In this document: one piece after another, positions 1 to 10,940 of the stretch
Numbering within the stretch: the stretch's first letter is position 1
Layout of the letters: every line of letters starts with the position of its first letter
From: Helichrysum umbraculigerum
Taxonomy: Eukaryota; Streptophyta; Magnoliopsida; Asterales; Asteraceae
Assembly (NCBI GenBank): GCA_949592205.1
Contig: CATIUR010000001.1
Span: forward strand, 217,378,250 to 217,442,249
Length of the DNA stretch: 64,000 bases
Reading direction: 5' to 3'
The notes under the pieces: generated by a model
Databases searched by the model: none
What the model was told of the DNA's origin: nothing
Seen by the model: only the letters and a program-made list of their open reading frames with translations
Position numbers and translations under genes: made by a program

Positions 1-90
1 GCCGGATACGCCCCGTTTGCTACCAAATACGCCCTATTTGCTACCGAATACGCCCCTTTTGGTGTCGAATTCGCCCCTTTTGGTGTCGAA
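1..90. repeat. Short tandem repeat upstream of a TATA box
   Basis: Four to five degenerate copies of a unit of about 20-22 bp are seen, of the form 'tacgcccc-ttt-ggtgtcga' or 'tacgcccc-tttgctaccaa'. Tandem repeats in this place are typical of LTR U3 enhancers. The array is cut by the window edge. Confidence 0.6.
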
Positions 91-166
91 TTTCATAGCT
101 CAAGGGTGTATTTCAGTGTAAATGATGGATCAGGGGTACTGAGTGTAAATTCGGTTACTTGGAGCC

Positions 167-174
167 TATAAATA
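167..174 (+). promoter_or_regulatory. TATA box
   Basis: The octamer tataaata lies in a GC-richer context (cc before, gagg after), about 15-70 bp before a C/A-rich leader-like stretch. It would serve the older repeat at 1-568. No downstream host gene uses it, since a 9.8-kb element follows. Confidence 0.55.
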
Positions 175-573
175 GAGGCTTCAACCTCCTCATTTCAACA
201 CACCATTCCACCAACAATCAACACACTCACTTCACACATACTTTCTCTTTATTTAGTTGTTAGTTAGATAGTTAGTTAGAAGTTAGTCTCTCGTTAATAT
301 TTAACGGGACTAACGGAGGGGCTACTTTATAATATTTGTTGAGATACCTGGAGGGGTGCTTTTGTAATATTCGAGGCTCTGCTCGTTGTAATCTTTCAGC
401 TTATATTCAGACTATGCATTTATCACGGTTATCTCTTTCCTTATCTGTTATAATGCATGCTATTGTTATTATGCTAGATTTAGGATTCGTTACCATGATT
501 AGTGAGTAGTTAGCTTGTGTGTTTGTTGTGATGTAGTTAGCCGTTATAATGGGGGATGATGTTAATTTAATAA

Positions 574-1611
574 TGTTGAGTCACTGGTCGCTGACCATGA
601 TGAGTCGTTGGTCGCTGACCAACTCAACTGTTCACTACTCGATGAAGAAATGGATTGTATCAAAGCTGCTGTTGCTGATGATAGGTTTCGCTGATCGTCA
701 TTCATTCCGCTTGATATGCTGAGGAAGTTTTAAAGCTCAACTTGGTGTGTCGCTGATCTACGTCAGCGAGAGCCTTACTTCTTCAAATCAATAAAGGCAA
801 AAGTCACTGCCAGAATAACAGCTAGTCACTGAAGATCTTTAGTTCAATTCATTCTACAAGAGCATGTTAGCTCGCAGTGAGTGAGGAGGATTGCTGCATC
901 TTCAGGGACTATTCAATAAAGCCTCTCAATCATCAAGTACTAAAAAGTAATGTACTTATCTATACATCAGCAAGAGTGTTCCAGTTCGAAGTATGTCTGA
1001 AAGATTACGTGGCAGCAAGTGATTGGTTTTAAGGTAACGAGATATTTGCGGTAACAGAATTGGGACCCGCAGAATGTCGGTTCATCAGAGTTCAAACCAA
1101 TCAAGCAGCGACACGTGTCCTTCCAAGATCCTATTTTGTAGGCGATATTTTAGGAACTCTTGTAGTATAAATAGTTCAGTGTTTTGTACTGTTGAGGCTA
1201 GTCGTTCAATTCGTGTTAATCACTTGTGTGTCAGTGAGTAGTTTGTCTAAGCACGATTTAGCGATTCATAGAGTGAACAGTCAGCGTGTTTGTCCACTGC
1301 TGTTCATCTCGATTGTAATAGTTTAGCTAAGTGTTTGAATTGGATTAACTTTGGTTAATCCATTCCGCATTCAACACTTGTGAATTTTATGATCAATACA
1401 ATTCACCATTTCAGCTACTATTACATTGTTCTTTGATATTGTCACATATGTTATCTGATATACTCTGTTTTTGTTATAACGATTAAGAACTTTCAATTAA
1501 CTTAGTTAAAATCAGAAAAAGTTTTTAATTGTATTCAACCCCCCCTTCTACAATTAAACTTTACACTTTGCGATTCCAAATCACTAATCAATAGTAATTA
1601 CGGGACTCTCA
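574..1611 (+). repeat. 5' LTR of the pol-less Copia-type element (1,038 bp)
   Basis: It matches 9326-10368 almost base for base and has the terminal TG and CA. Several copies of CACTG/CGCTG-type motifs lie near the start (580-830). A likely TATA-type box (tataaatag, 1167-1175) is followed by a probable transcript start region. A C-run near 1542 differs in length from the 3' copy. Confidence 0.93.
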
Positions 1612-1613
1612 AT

Positions 1614-1630
1614 TGGTATCATAGCAGAGT
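1614..1630 (+). other. Primer-binding site
   Basis: tggtatcatagcagag begins three bases after the 5' LTR end. It resembles the TGGTATCAGAGC site complementary to the 3' end of initiator tRNA-Met that most plant Copia elements use. The match is imperfect after the first eight bases. Confidence 0.75.
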
Positions 1631-1659
1631 TGGTTTAACTTCAATTAACCAGGTCTGCA

Positions 1660-3974
1660 ATGGAATCTGTAAAGTACAGCTGTGTTGACTCTGACTATCA
1701 AAAGGGAAATGGTTCTACCACCAAACCTCCAGCTTTTGATCCTTCAAGGATTGAAACTTGGATGTCCCGGATGATGATGTTTTTGGACTTAGTTGATGAT
1801 CGTCTCTGTAATATCATAACCAATGGTCCACATATCCCAACTACTATTGTTCCTGCTGTAATTGCAACAGCTACTACTCCAGCTATACCAAAAATGGTTT
1901 TACCTAAAAGAGAGGAACAATGGACTGATGAGGATAGGCGATTGGTTAGACTTGATAAACAAGCTAAAATCTACATAGGCATGGCACTTCCTGATGAAGT
2001 GTTCGAATCAATCAGGCTTTGTAGAACTGCTAAAGATATGTGGGATACCCTTAGGAATATATATATTGGAACTCCTGATATTATTCGCTGCAGGGAAGTC
2101 AATCTCACTCGCCAGTATGAGCTGTTCGCAATGGAACCAAATGAATCTCTGTCTTCCACTTACACCCGATACCAGTCACTGATGAACAAAATGGAGAAGG
2201 CTGGTATAGGCAAGGAACAGAGATTTGTTGTTGAAAAGTTTCTTGAGTTGCTGCCAAGGAAAATCTGGGGAACCATTGCAACGTGTACCAAACAGAGAAA
2301 TGATTATTCAATTCTGAATTTAACTCAGGTCTATGGTATTTTGCTCAATTAGGAGCCGTCTGAAAAGCAAGCTGATCAGAGTGAGCATATTCGTGCTACT
2401 CTTGGAAGTCAGAAGATATCCAATGCCCTTGTAGCAGAGCTTGATGAAATCGATCAAAGACAGAAGTCAAAAGTGTCCAAGAAAAGTTCGAAGTCACTGA
2501 TAGCTGAAGAGGAAGGTGGTCAAGATGAAGAACAGTCAGAATACGAGTATGATGAAGGATTGGAGAAGCTTGAGAAGGATATGGCCATGATGGTTGCTAA
2601 TTTCAGAAGGAACACCAGACCAAAAAGATTCGCTGGTGCTCCATCATATGATAAATTTCAATCCAAAGGTGAATGCTACAAGTGTGGCAGAATTGGTCAT
2701 TTTGCAGCTGAATGCAGATCAAAGTCTGTAAATCAAGTCCCTGAACCCGTGCCAGATGTCAGAAATGACAAATACAACAAGTACAAGGCAAAATACAAGA
2801 AACTGAAGGCATTGGCTAAATCTGGGAAGAAGAAGGGAAAAGGTTTTGTCGCTGAAGAAGGTTCATTCAGTGATTCTGACTCCTCATCATCTGATGAAGA
2901 AGAAGCAATGATTTGCTTAGACAAGGAGTACTGTCTGATGGCTAATGACACTGAACTTCTTAAAGACATCAAAGAAGTTACTCCTAAATGTTCAGCATCT
3001 GAATGGGATCCTGAAACTCTTTACAAGGTACATTGCTTTAAAACATATACAGCTGCTGAAAAGGATAATGTCTTTGAGTCTTTGATAGTTGACTTATCAA
3101 ATGCTCATGATATTCAAAAAGGGTAGAAATGTAAAATCAGTGATTTACAATCCAAACTAAATGAACAAAATGAAAATGAGTCAAGAATGAAGAAATTAAA
3201 ACTGGATCTTGATGCACAAACTTATGCAAATCAAGTATGTGTTCAAGAAAATGTTAAATTTGAAACACAATTTCAACAGCTAAAAAGGTCATGGAATTTT
3301 GGTGTAAGTCAAATGATAAAGTCAATCACTGTGTAAATAATCAAATTCCAAAACAAGTCAAAGCTATTTTGGGAGGAGATTATGAATATGCTGCATCCCT
3401 CGCTGATTCAACAATGGGTGACCCTGTTTTTGATCCCAAGGATAATTTTTCAGAAGCTGTATTTGAACCCATCTCCATCTTCAGTGAGCCACGACCAAAC
3501 TATTTTACTAAAAGCAAGTTGGTCACTGAAGATACTGATGTCTTAAGTGGTAATAATGAGATGAATGTTTTAAAAACTGTCAAATCATCAGTAACTTCAC
3601 ATCTCATCAAAACCATCGCTGATAATCAAACAATCATCAGCAACTTCACTGACACTGTATCTGTCACTGAGACAACCTCCATCAGTGACCTAAAGTCAAA
3701 GATGCAAGAAGTATCAATCAGCAAGAAAAGTTGTGTGATTGTGTCAGATCAGCAACTTAAAAGGAGGAAAGTCAAAAAGGCCGGCTATTTGAACAAAAAG
3801 TGTTATAAATGTGGCAACAGGCAACATGTGTCATCTGAATGTTCTGCTACACCTTTTGAGAAACAAAACATCATCAGTGAACATTCAGATACTGTTTATT
3901 CAAATCAGTGGAAGCCAAAACCAGCGCTTGGTCACTATGAACCTATCTCTGGATGGGTTCATCAACTGGACTAA
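1660..3974 (+). pseudogene. gag: Copia gag polyprotein, broken by two stops and a frameshift
   Basis: Gag would form the virus-like particle and bind element RNA. 1660-2352 encodes a UBN2/Copia-type gag domain (Trp-rich start, then the AKxxI...MWDxL and YTRYQSLMNKM blocks). The same frame resumes after one TAG (2350-2352) and runs to a second TAG (3124-3126). That part includes an acidic and Lys-rich segment and a CX2CX4HX4C zinc knuckle, CYKCGRIGHFAAEC, near 2675. The frame shifts once near 3285. The last part (about 3291-3974) holds a second knuckle, CYKCGNRQHVSSEC, near 3800. The ATG at 1660 lies 48 bp past the LTR, the usual spacing. Both stops are one C-to-T change from a Gln codon. Coding stops at 3974, where protease should follow. 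Confidence 0.88.
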
Positions 3975-4762
3975 TCATATTCCGGAAAAAAAAAAAAAAA
4001 GGTCTCATGAGTATTTATTATGATGTCATATTTATATCAGTGACTTAATTCCTTCTAAGCTGATTTTGTCAGTATTCTAAGTTGTAACTTAATCAGTGAA
4101 GAAGCAATCTAATGATATGTTATACAACATAATCTCTACTCATGATTTTTTTTAAATATTCTAGAATGATAAATTTTTCTTTTTATTTATGAAATGATCA
4201 CATCTCTATGGTTTATTCAGTATTCTAAGTTGTGTTTAAACCAGCGAGACTACATCCTTGCCTAAATAAAGAAATAATTTTATTATTCTTGAATGTTTTT
4301 GTGGGGTAAATCAAGAAATTGGTTATGTATCTTCAGTAACTTTCAAACTCCCTGAAGATATCATTTAATGGTGTTTTTAAAATCAACAAAACATTCGTTA
4401 TATTTAGTACATTCTGTATTTAAATTAACGGATTTCAAAAATAAATGTTTTATGGTATATCGGAAAAATCGCGCGCTTCTGACACTCTCTTTCCTACGTC
4501 AGCATATTTTTTCCGGCACACCACTCCCATCACCATTAATGCCACCACGCACCACCATCATAACCCTCTACCACCTCTACATCTTCCACCACGACTGTCC
4601 ACGTTGTTTTCATCTCAGCCACACGATCATTAGTAAAGTGTACTATTTAAACCTACAAATCAGCAACTTGTCATCTTTTACACTTTACTAATTTTCGAAA
4701 AACCTTTGGCGTTCAAAAACCCTAAAATAAGTGTTTAATCAAAGATTTTCAAAGGTTCTGTA
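3975..4762 (+). other. Spacer at the pol deletion point and leader of the accessory ORF
   Basis: No protease, integrase, RT or RNase H codons are found. A run of 15 A (3986-4000) lies right after the gag stop and may mark the deletion junction. The rest is AT-rich and carries several tcagtga-type motifs (for example near 4040 and 4093). From about 4440 the composition becomes C/A-rich, like a 5' leader before the ATG at 4763. Confidence 0.6.
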
Positions 4763-7700
4763 ATGGCTAAATCAAAATATTTTCTCAACTCATACACTGC
4801 CACTGAAGATATCAAAGCTCTTCGAGCTACTGCAGTTGGTGAAGATGATATCATTACAGTTCCAAAAGCAAATTATTTGGGTAATCTTTCTTGCCCTAAA
4901 ACAGAGTACGCGGAGATAATCGATTTCTTAAAAAATCATTTTATTCTCCCTGCTCTCACATTATCCCCTGTAAAGATGAATCCAGAATGGTTGAGTGAGT
5001 TTTGGTATACCTGTACTCACTCAATCATTAATAGTACCTCACAACTTAAAGGTTTCATCGATAACGGAGGTCAAGAAATAATTATTTCTGCACACACCAT
5101 CCGTACCGTTTTACAACTCCCTGAGCACGATACTTACGACCCACTGCCTGACAAAGAAGATGCCAAAGCTGGCATAGTGAATCTCACTGGGATTGACTGC
5201 AAATACACTGTGGATAGCAATGGAAATCGTAAGTAAACTACTGATCATAAATCTAAAATGGATGGTGTGTGGAATGCCCTATTTTCAAACTTTATTCAAT
5301 CTCTGGGCACAAAAACAGGGAGTTATGATCAATTCAACTCCCTAGAAGCACAGTTAAGCGGGTCACCAGTCAACTCTTTAAAAGTTGACTATGCAAGTGT
5401 GATTTTTGATGATATTGTTTCAAGAATCTGTGAACCTACCAGAGCAAAATATGTTTCCTATCCTAGGTTTCTTTCACTTGTTTTTAAAGATCAGTTTAAA
5501 GCCTATGATAGGGTCTCTTTTAAAGGTTTTGAACCTACTCTGATAGGGACACAAATTTTTAGTAAAGCTGCAACTGTGCTTCTCCCTGATTTCATGAAAC
5601 CAAAGGGGATACTTGCACCCCAGCCTTTACAAGTTGTACATCCGTCTGATTCTGCCCCCCCCCCCCCCCCATCGATCACGTCACTGATCACACCTCCAGT
5701 GACTATTGCTGATCAACCACTAAAACAAAAGCCACCAACTGCTCCTAAGAAAATCAAGTTAAAGTCCCTGGCATTAAAGGATCAGGGACAGAGTCAGAAA
5801 AAGACGTCTAAGGACGCCAAGAGTGAAGCAACGACTGGACGTTCAGTCCCTGCGAGCACTCTTGATCAACCAGTGCCTAAAACTGCTTCACTGGACTCAC
5901 AAAAGCCCAGTGACTCTATAAAGCGAAGCCTACAGACAGCTACAATGGCTCAACCCATTGTTAGCAGTGATTCGGGTGCAACCCACACCCACCTATCGAG
6001 TCAACCCATCAGCCACTCATCATTCTCACAAAAGGATGATGTTTCAGTCAAAGGGCTAGTGCCATCAGCGGGTGATAACACACTCATTACTGATGACACA
6101 TCACTGGCTACAGACCCGGGTCAACTCTCATCTTTCACTGCACCAACCGACAATGTCCCTCCCCAGTCACAGGGAGAGATATAGGTTGACATCTCTGTTT
6201 CTAATGATCCATCAGCTAAAACACAAGCTGATGATGTTGAGGAAGCCCAACCAATGGATACTTCTTCATCTTCTTCTGAAAAGGATCAGCAACATCGATC
6301 TTATAATCTTACTCTTCCAAAGGTGAATCAGCAACCAGATTATTCTGATGTTTCATCTCTACCCTTCTCCACTATTCCACATGCTGATTCCATAACCTCA
6401 CCCATCCAGGAATTAGATGCAATGTCTCTTTCCAGTGATGACATCTCTCATCATACTGCTACTAAATCAATTCAACCAGAAACTGAAATCCAATCCCAAC
6501 CACAACCAACATCTCCACTATCCCCTGTCACTCAAAAGTCACCACAAACCACCAAAACATCAACTTCCACCACATCATCAACAGACAAATTGCTGCTTGA
6601 TTATATTGCTGCTTCACAGCAACAAATTCGTCTGCTCACTGAAGATAGAGAGACCTTGACAGGCCAACTAGCTGATCTCTCTAGTAAAGTTCATTCTCTT
6701 GCAGCAGCTTATGAATCCATTCCAGATTGGAGCGATTCTATCAAAGAAAAGGTCAAACTAATTGCAAATGCTGAAGTAGATCACTACCAACTTCTGGAAA
6801 CTCATGCTAAGTCTCTTGCTGATCTCGCCTCATTCACCAGAATCAGCCTCAAAACTCATGAAGATGCAATAATCTCTCTCAATGAAAAACAAAAAACGAT
6901 GGCATCTTCTGTTGTGGATTATATCACTCATGCTGATAAAGTTATCAGCGAACTTCCAAAAATTGTCTCCAACCATCATGAAACCATCACTAGTCTCGAA
7001 ACTATGCATGTTGATCATCAGAAAATCTGCAATCGACTTGAGGAGATTATTTATTTAGTTTCTGAGGCTGAGGGGGAGAATGAAGAAGATGATGATGCTA
7101 AGAATTACATCCCCTTTGATAATGATGCATCAGATATGGATGTCGCTGAGGAAAAAGATAATGTGGGTGTTTTCCCTGAGTTTCATCCTGATGAACAAAG
7201 GAGGTATGACTATCTAGTCAAAGAGTGGGCTGCTGATGAGAATGCACGAGTTATGGGGGAGTCAGCGAGCTTTGAGCTGATGAGGTGGGAATGGATGAAT
7301 AGACAACAAGAAGATGATGTTGTCGATATGGATGAAGGAGATGATGATGATGGTGATAATAATGATGATGGTAATAATGGAAGAAATGAAAAGAAAAAGG
7401 ATGATGCTGGTATGCAAGATGGTGATGATAAAGAAGTCAAGAATGATGGGACTAGTGAAAAAGATACTGATGCTGGTACTAATGATAAGAAAGAAGAAGA
7501 TATTGCTAATCAGATGGAAGATCAGCAACCAGTTGCCTCTGATGATCAAATGGAAGATCAGCTACCAATCTCTTCTATTCTAATTAAAAGAAAAAGGACC
7601 AGCAAGTCTCCCACATCAGAGTCCATTTCTTCCAAAAAGATAAACTTTTCTGAGGAAGAAATATCAGCCGCCATGTACGATCTCAAAACCTTCATAGAGC

Positions 7701-9079
7701 AACCTAAATCTTTATCAGAGACTCCTCATACAGATACTGTCATATATGAGGATTCACCAGCAACAACAATTCCATCAGCTACCACAATCACAACTCCAGC
7801 TCCAACAGCAACAACAACTTCACCAGTTACCACAAACACAACAGCGACAACACAGATCACCCTCTCAATCCCCACTATCATTACACCAATAGAAGCAACA
7901 ACCGCAACAACTTATCACCATTCACAACCAGAGATCACAGACTCAGATTCTTCTGTCCCTGCTCATCTTTTGTCATCAGTTTTAACCTCAGAAAGTTCTC
8001 ATCCTGAAGAAACTGAACAGCAGCAAATAGTAAGGAAAATTAGAGAGAGACAGAATCATGAGAGGGAGATGCTCTTAAAATTTCAAGCTGAGCAAGATGT
8101 GAAAGAAGAAGAAGAAAGAAAGAGAAAGCTGAAGGAACAATCTGATTCTGATCGAGCTTTTCTGTTGAAACTGAGTGGAGATGAAGCCATTCAAAGAGAA
8201 AGAGAAATCTTCTTAAAAAGACAGCAAGAAGATGAAGATTTTAGGCTGTCTAAACTCCTTCAAGATGTTGAAGAATCTGATCTTCAACAAGAGCTTTGTG
8301 CAGATAAAAAGGGCAGCAAGTTGAAGAAGAAAGGGGGAGCAAAAACATCTGCTGATAAAATCTTTGATGAGATTGACAGGAAGAAATATGCTGTCAGAAT
8401 GATTGGAAGATCAAACCCTGCTCCTATCACCAAAGTCTACCTAAAGAAGCCAAAGAACAAGTCTCAAGCTCAGCTACTTATCCACAGAGGATTGGATTCT
8501 CAAGCAATCAATCTTGATCAAGTCTGTAAACTTCATAGAGAAGAATGGAATGAAATTAGACTTGCTATCAGTCACTCCTCAAGTGCTGCAAAAGAAGAAG
8601 TCTTGGCTGAGATTGACAGGTTGTTCAAGAAAATGGTGGATCTACAGCTACTTAGACCAGAAGACACTGTCATATTTGGCGAAGAGATAGTGCGGCCACC
8701 AAGTCCAAGGTATAGGGCAGGTACCAACAGAATCATCAGAATTCCAAACACTAGCAAGCTGAATCTGTCAATTCCTGATGGAGTGCCAAGGGTTGAGGGC
8801 ACTGAAGTTACTGAAGGAGAGAAAGGGATTGTTTACAGGGACTTCAATGGAAAGCAGTGTTTCCAAAGAGAATCAGAACTTGAAAAGATAGATCATGAGC
8901 AGCTTGTTCATCTTATCAAAATAGTTAGTGTGCTTCCTAAGAACTCAATAATGAGAAAAGCAATCATGGAGGAAGGGCTTGCTAGACAGTACAGGTTCCT
9001 GCCATCTAGTGACAAATATGAATTACAGAGTGAGTTGGGCATCATAAAAGAAGAAGAAGTTTGGGGATGTTTAAACTGA
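4763..9079 (+). pseudogene. Retrotransposon accessory ORF (about 1,438 codons), interrupted by two stops
   Basis: One reading frame runs from the ATG at 4763 to the stop at 9077-9079, broken only by TAA (5234-5236) and TAG (6182-6184). The N-terminal part (about 1-310) has an IIDFL...ALTLSP...EFW core and a later YPRFLSLVF block, both shared with the accessory ORF of the - strand Copia element at 55261-60852. Next come a Ser/Pro/Thr-rich stretch, a predicted helical part (about 610-770), a strongly acidic Asp/Asn/Lys region (near 7310-7500), a Thr-rich stretch, a Glu/Arg/Lys coiled coil (about 8020-8290) and a globular C-terminal domain (about 8340-9079). I see no membrane span or signal peptide, so it does not look like an envelope protein. 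It sits between the lost pol and the 3' LTR. Function unknown. Confidence 0.8.
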
Positions 9080-9325
9080 AGCATGTAATAGATTAGGTCT
9101 ATTGTAACTAAATTTACTTTATAATATACAGTTCAATGAAACCTAATTTTGCTTTCGAAAAAACCAAAGTGCAAAACTCAGATCATATCAAAAGAATCCA
9201 AAAAGAAAAATGAATGGATCAAAGTATAAAGTCACTGAATGTTTAAAATCTTAAACACTGACTATAAACTTTCACAGCAACAAGTTTGTCTAGGGAGCTT
9301 CGATCACAATCATTTAGGGGGAGAT
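9080..9325 (+). other. 3' untranslated part with polypurine tract
   Basis: A short AT-rich stretch follows the accessory ORF. The tract ttagggggagat (9314-9325) directly touches the 3' LTR and would prime plus-strand DNA synthesis. The same tract and the same first LTR bases (TGTTGAG) occur in the - strand element at 55226-55238. Confidence 0.85.
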
Positions 9326-10368
9326 TGTTGAGTCACTGGTCGCAGACCATGATGAGTCGCTGGTCGCTGACCAACTCAACTGTTCACTACTCGATGAAGA
9401 AATGGATTGTATCAAAGCTGCTGTTGCTGATGATAGGTTTCGCTGATCGTCATTCATTCCGCTTGATATGATGAGGAAGTTTTAAAGCTCAACTTGGTGT
9501 GTCGCTGATCTACGTCAGCGAGAGCCTTACTTCTTCAAATCAATAAAGGCAAAAGTCACTGCCAGAATAACAGCTAGTCACTGAAGATCTTTAGTTCAAT
9601 TCATTCTACAAGAGCATGTTAGCTCGCAGTGAGTGAGGAGGATTGCTGCATCTTCAGGGACTATTCAATAAAGCCTCTCAATCATCAAGTACTAAAAAGT
9701 ACTGTACTTATCTATACATCAGCAAGAGTGTTCCAGTTCGAAGTATGTCTGAAAGATTACGTGACAGCAAGTGATTGGTTTTAAGGTAACGAGATATTTG
9801 CGGTAACAGAATTGGGACCCGCAGAATGTCGGTTCATCAGAGTTCAAACCAATCAAGCAGCGACACGTGTCCTTCCAAGATCCTATTTTGTAGGCGATAT
9901 TTTAGGAACTCTTGTAGTATAAATAATTCAGTGTTTTATACTGTTGAGGCTAGTCGTTCAATTCGTGTTAATCACTTGTGTGTCAGTGAGTAGTTTGTCT
10001 AAGCACGATTTAGCGATTCATAGAGTGAACAGTCAGCGTGTTTGTCCACTGCTGTTCATCTCGATTGTAATAGTTTAGCTAAGTGTTTGAATTGGATTAA
10101 CTTTGGTTAATCCATTCCGCATTCAACACTTGTGAATTTTATGATCAATACAATTCACCATTTCAGCTACTATTACATTGTTCTTTGATATTGTCACATA
10201 TGTTATCTGATATACTCTGTTTTTGTTATAACGATTAAGAACTTTCAATTAACTTAGTTAAAATCAGAAAAAGTTTTTAATTGTATTCAACCCCCCCCCC
10301 CCCTCTACAATTAAACTTTACACTTTGCGATTCCAAATCACTAATCAATAGTGATTACGGGACTCTCA
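9326..10368 (+). repeat. 3' LTR of the pol-less Copia-type element (1,043 bp)
   Basis: Near-identical to 574-1611. Differences seen by eye include cgct/cgca near the start, gtcgtt/gtcgct, tgctga/tgatga, taatgt/tactgt, cgtggc/cgtgac, two changes near 9930 and one near 10352, plus a longer C-run at about 10291. It ends in CA and is followed by the target copy aataa. Confidence 0.93.
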
Positions 10369-10689
10369 AATAATATAATTGAAAACTATGTTCTGTTTAA
10401 CTTTTCATCTATGATTATAAACTGTTTTCAAATCTATCGTCTTTCCTCCAATAAACGTGGTTAAAACTCTGAAAGACAAAGAGTCGCGAACCTTGCTCTG
10501 AGAGTAATTAATTATCTGTGCTATCTATGCATGGTCTGATTTCGAAGCTTTGGAAATACCGTCAAACTAATGTATAGTACAACGTGAATTAATCAAGGAT
10601 TTATTGGGTAATATTAAGTGAGGGCTGGTTTATATCATAGATGGGTAGACTTTAATACAAACTTAGTTAAAACAGGTTCAGAGTGACCT

Positions 10690-10940
10690 GAATGTGCAAT
10701 ACGCGTGGAACAGCGTAAAACGTCCTATTACTTAGTATAGTGCTGGAACCACCTCTGGTGTAGTACAAATGCATGGAAGCTACGGAATGGTCGTCGGTGT
10801 ATACACTCTAACTTGCATTAGTGCGCAAGGCATGGAATGCCGTAAAACGTCCTAGTACCTCGTGTAAGTGTCAGAACCTTCCCTCTAGAACGGTTCCTGT
10901 ACACCCAAGCTATGGAACGGCCGTCGGTGTATACATTCTG
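10690..10940. repeat. Degenerate tandem duplication of about 125 bp
   Basis: Two blocks share, in order, 'cgtaaaacgtcct', an 'agtgctggaacc' or 'agtgtcagaacc' segment, an 'aagcta-ggaa' segment and 'gtcggtgtatacat/actct'. The copies are diverged, so the event is old. Confidence 0.55.

Larger units (their letters stand above)
1..568 (+). repeat. LTR-like promoter region of an older repeat, left part
   Basis: No coding region is visible. A short tandem repeat at 1-90 is followed by a TATA box and a C/A-rich leader-like stretch (about 185-240), the arrangement of a retrotransposon U3-R region. The sequence resumes at 10374, because a Copia-type element was inserted at 573/574. The family is not recognised, and neither end of this older repeat can be fixed inside the window. 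Confidence 0.45.
574..10368 (+). mobile_element. Copia-type LTR retrotransposon lacking pol (gag plus accessory ORF), complete with both LTRs
   Basis: A complete 9,795-bp insertion: 5' LTR 574-1611, primer-binding site, gag, accessory ORF, polypurine tract, 3' LTR 9326-10368. A 5-bp target duplication aataa lies at 569-573 and 10369-10373. Both LTRs start TGTTGAG and end ACTCTCA. The gag type, the tRNA-Met-like primer site, the 1-kb LTRs and the extra ORF after the pol position fit the SIRE/Maximus group of Copia elements (family knowledge). Protease, integrase, RT and RNase H are absent, so it would need pol from a relative, as known for gag-only (TR-GAG) elements. I count about 8 substitutions between the LTRs (about 0.8%) plus one C-run length difference, so the insertion is recent. 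Its genes contain four in-frame stops and one frameshift. Confidence 0.93.

Noticed and set aside
7210..7549. Overlapping open frames opposite the accessory ORF
   Set aside because: They are mirror images of the Asp/Asn/Lys-rich codons (GAT/AAT/AAG) of the true frame; composition alone explains them.
4763..9079. Envelope protein (endogenous retrovirus-like) reading of the accessory ORF
   Set aside because: No signal peptide, transmembrane span or Cys pattern; the protein is acidic and coiled-coil.
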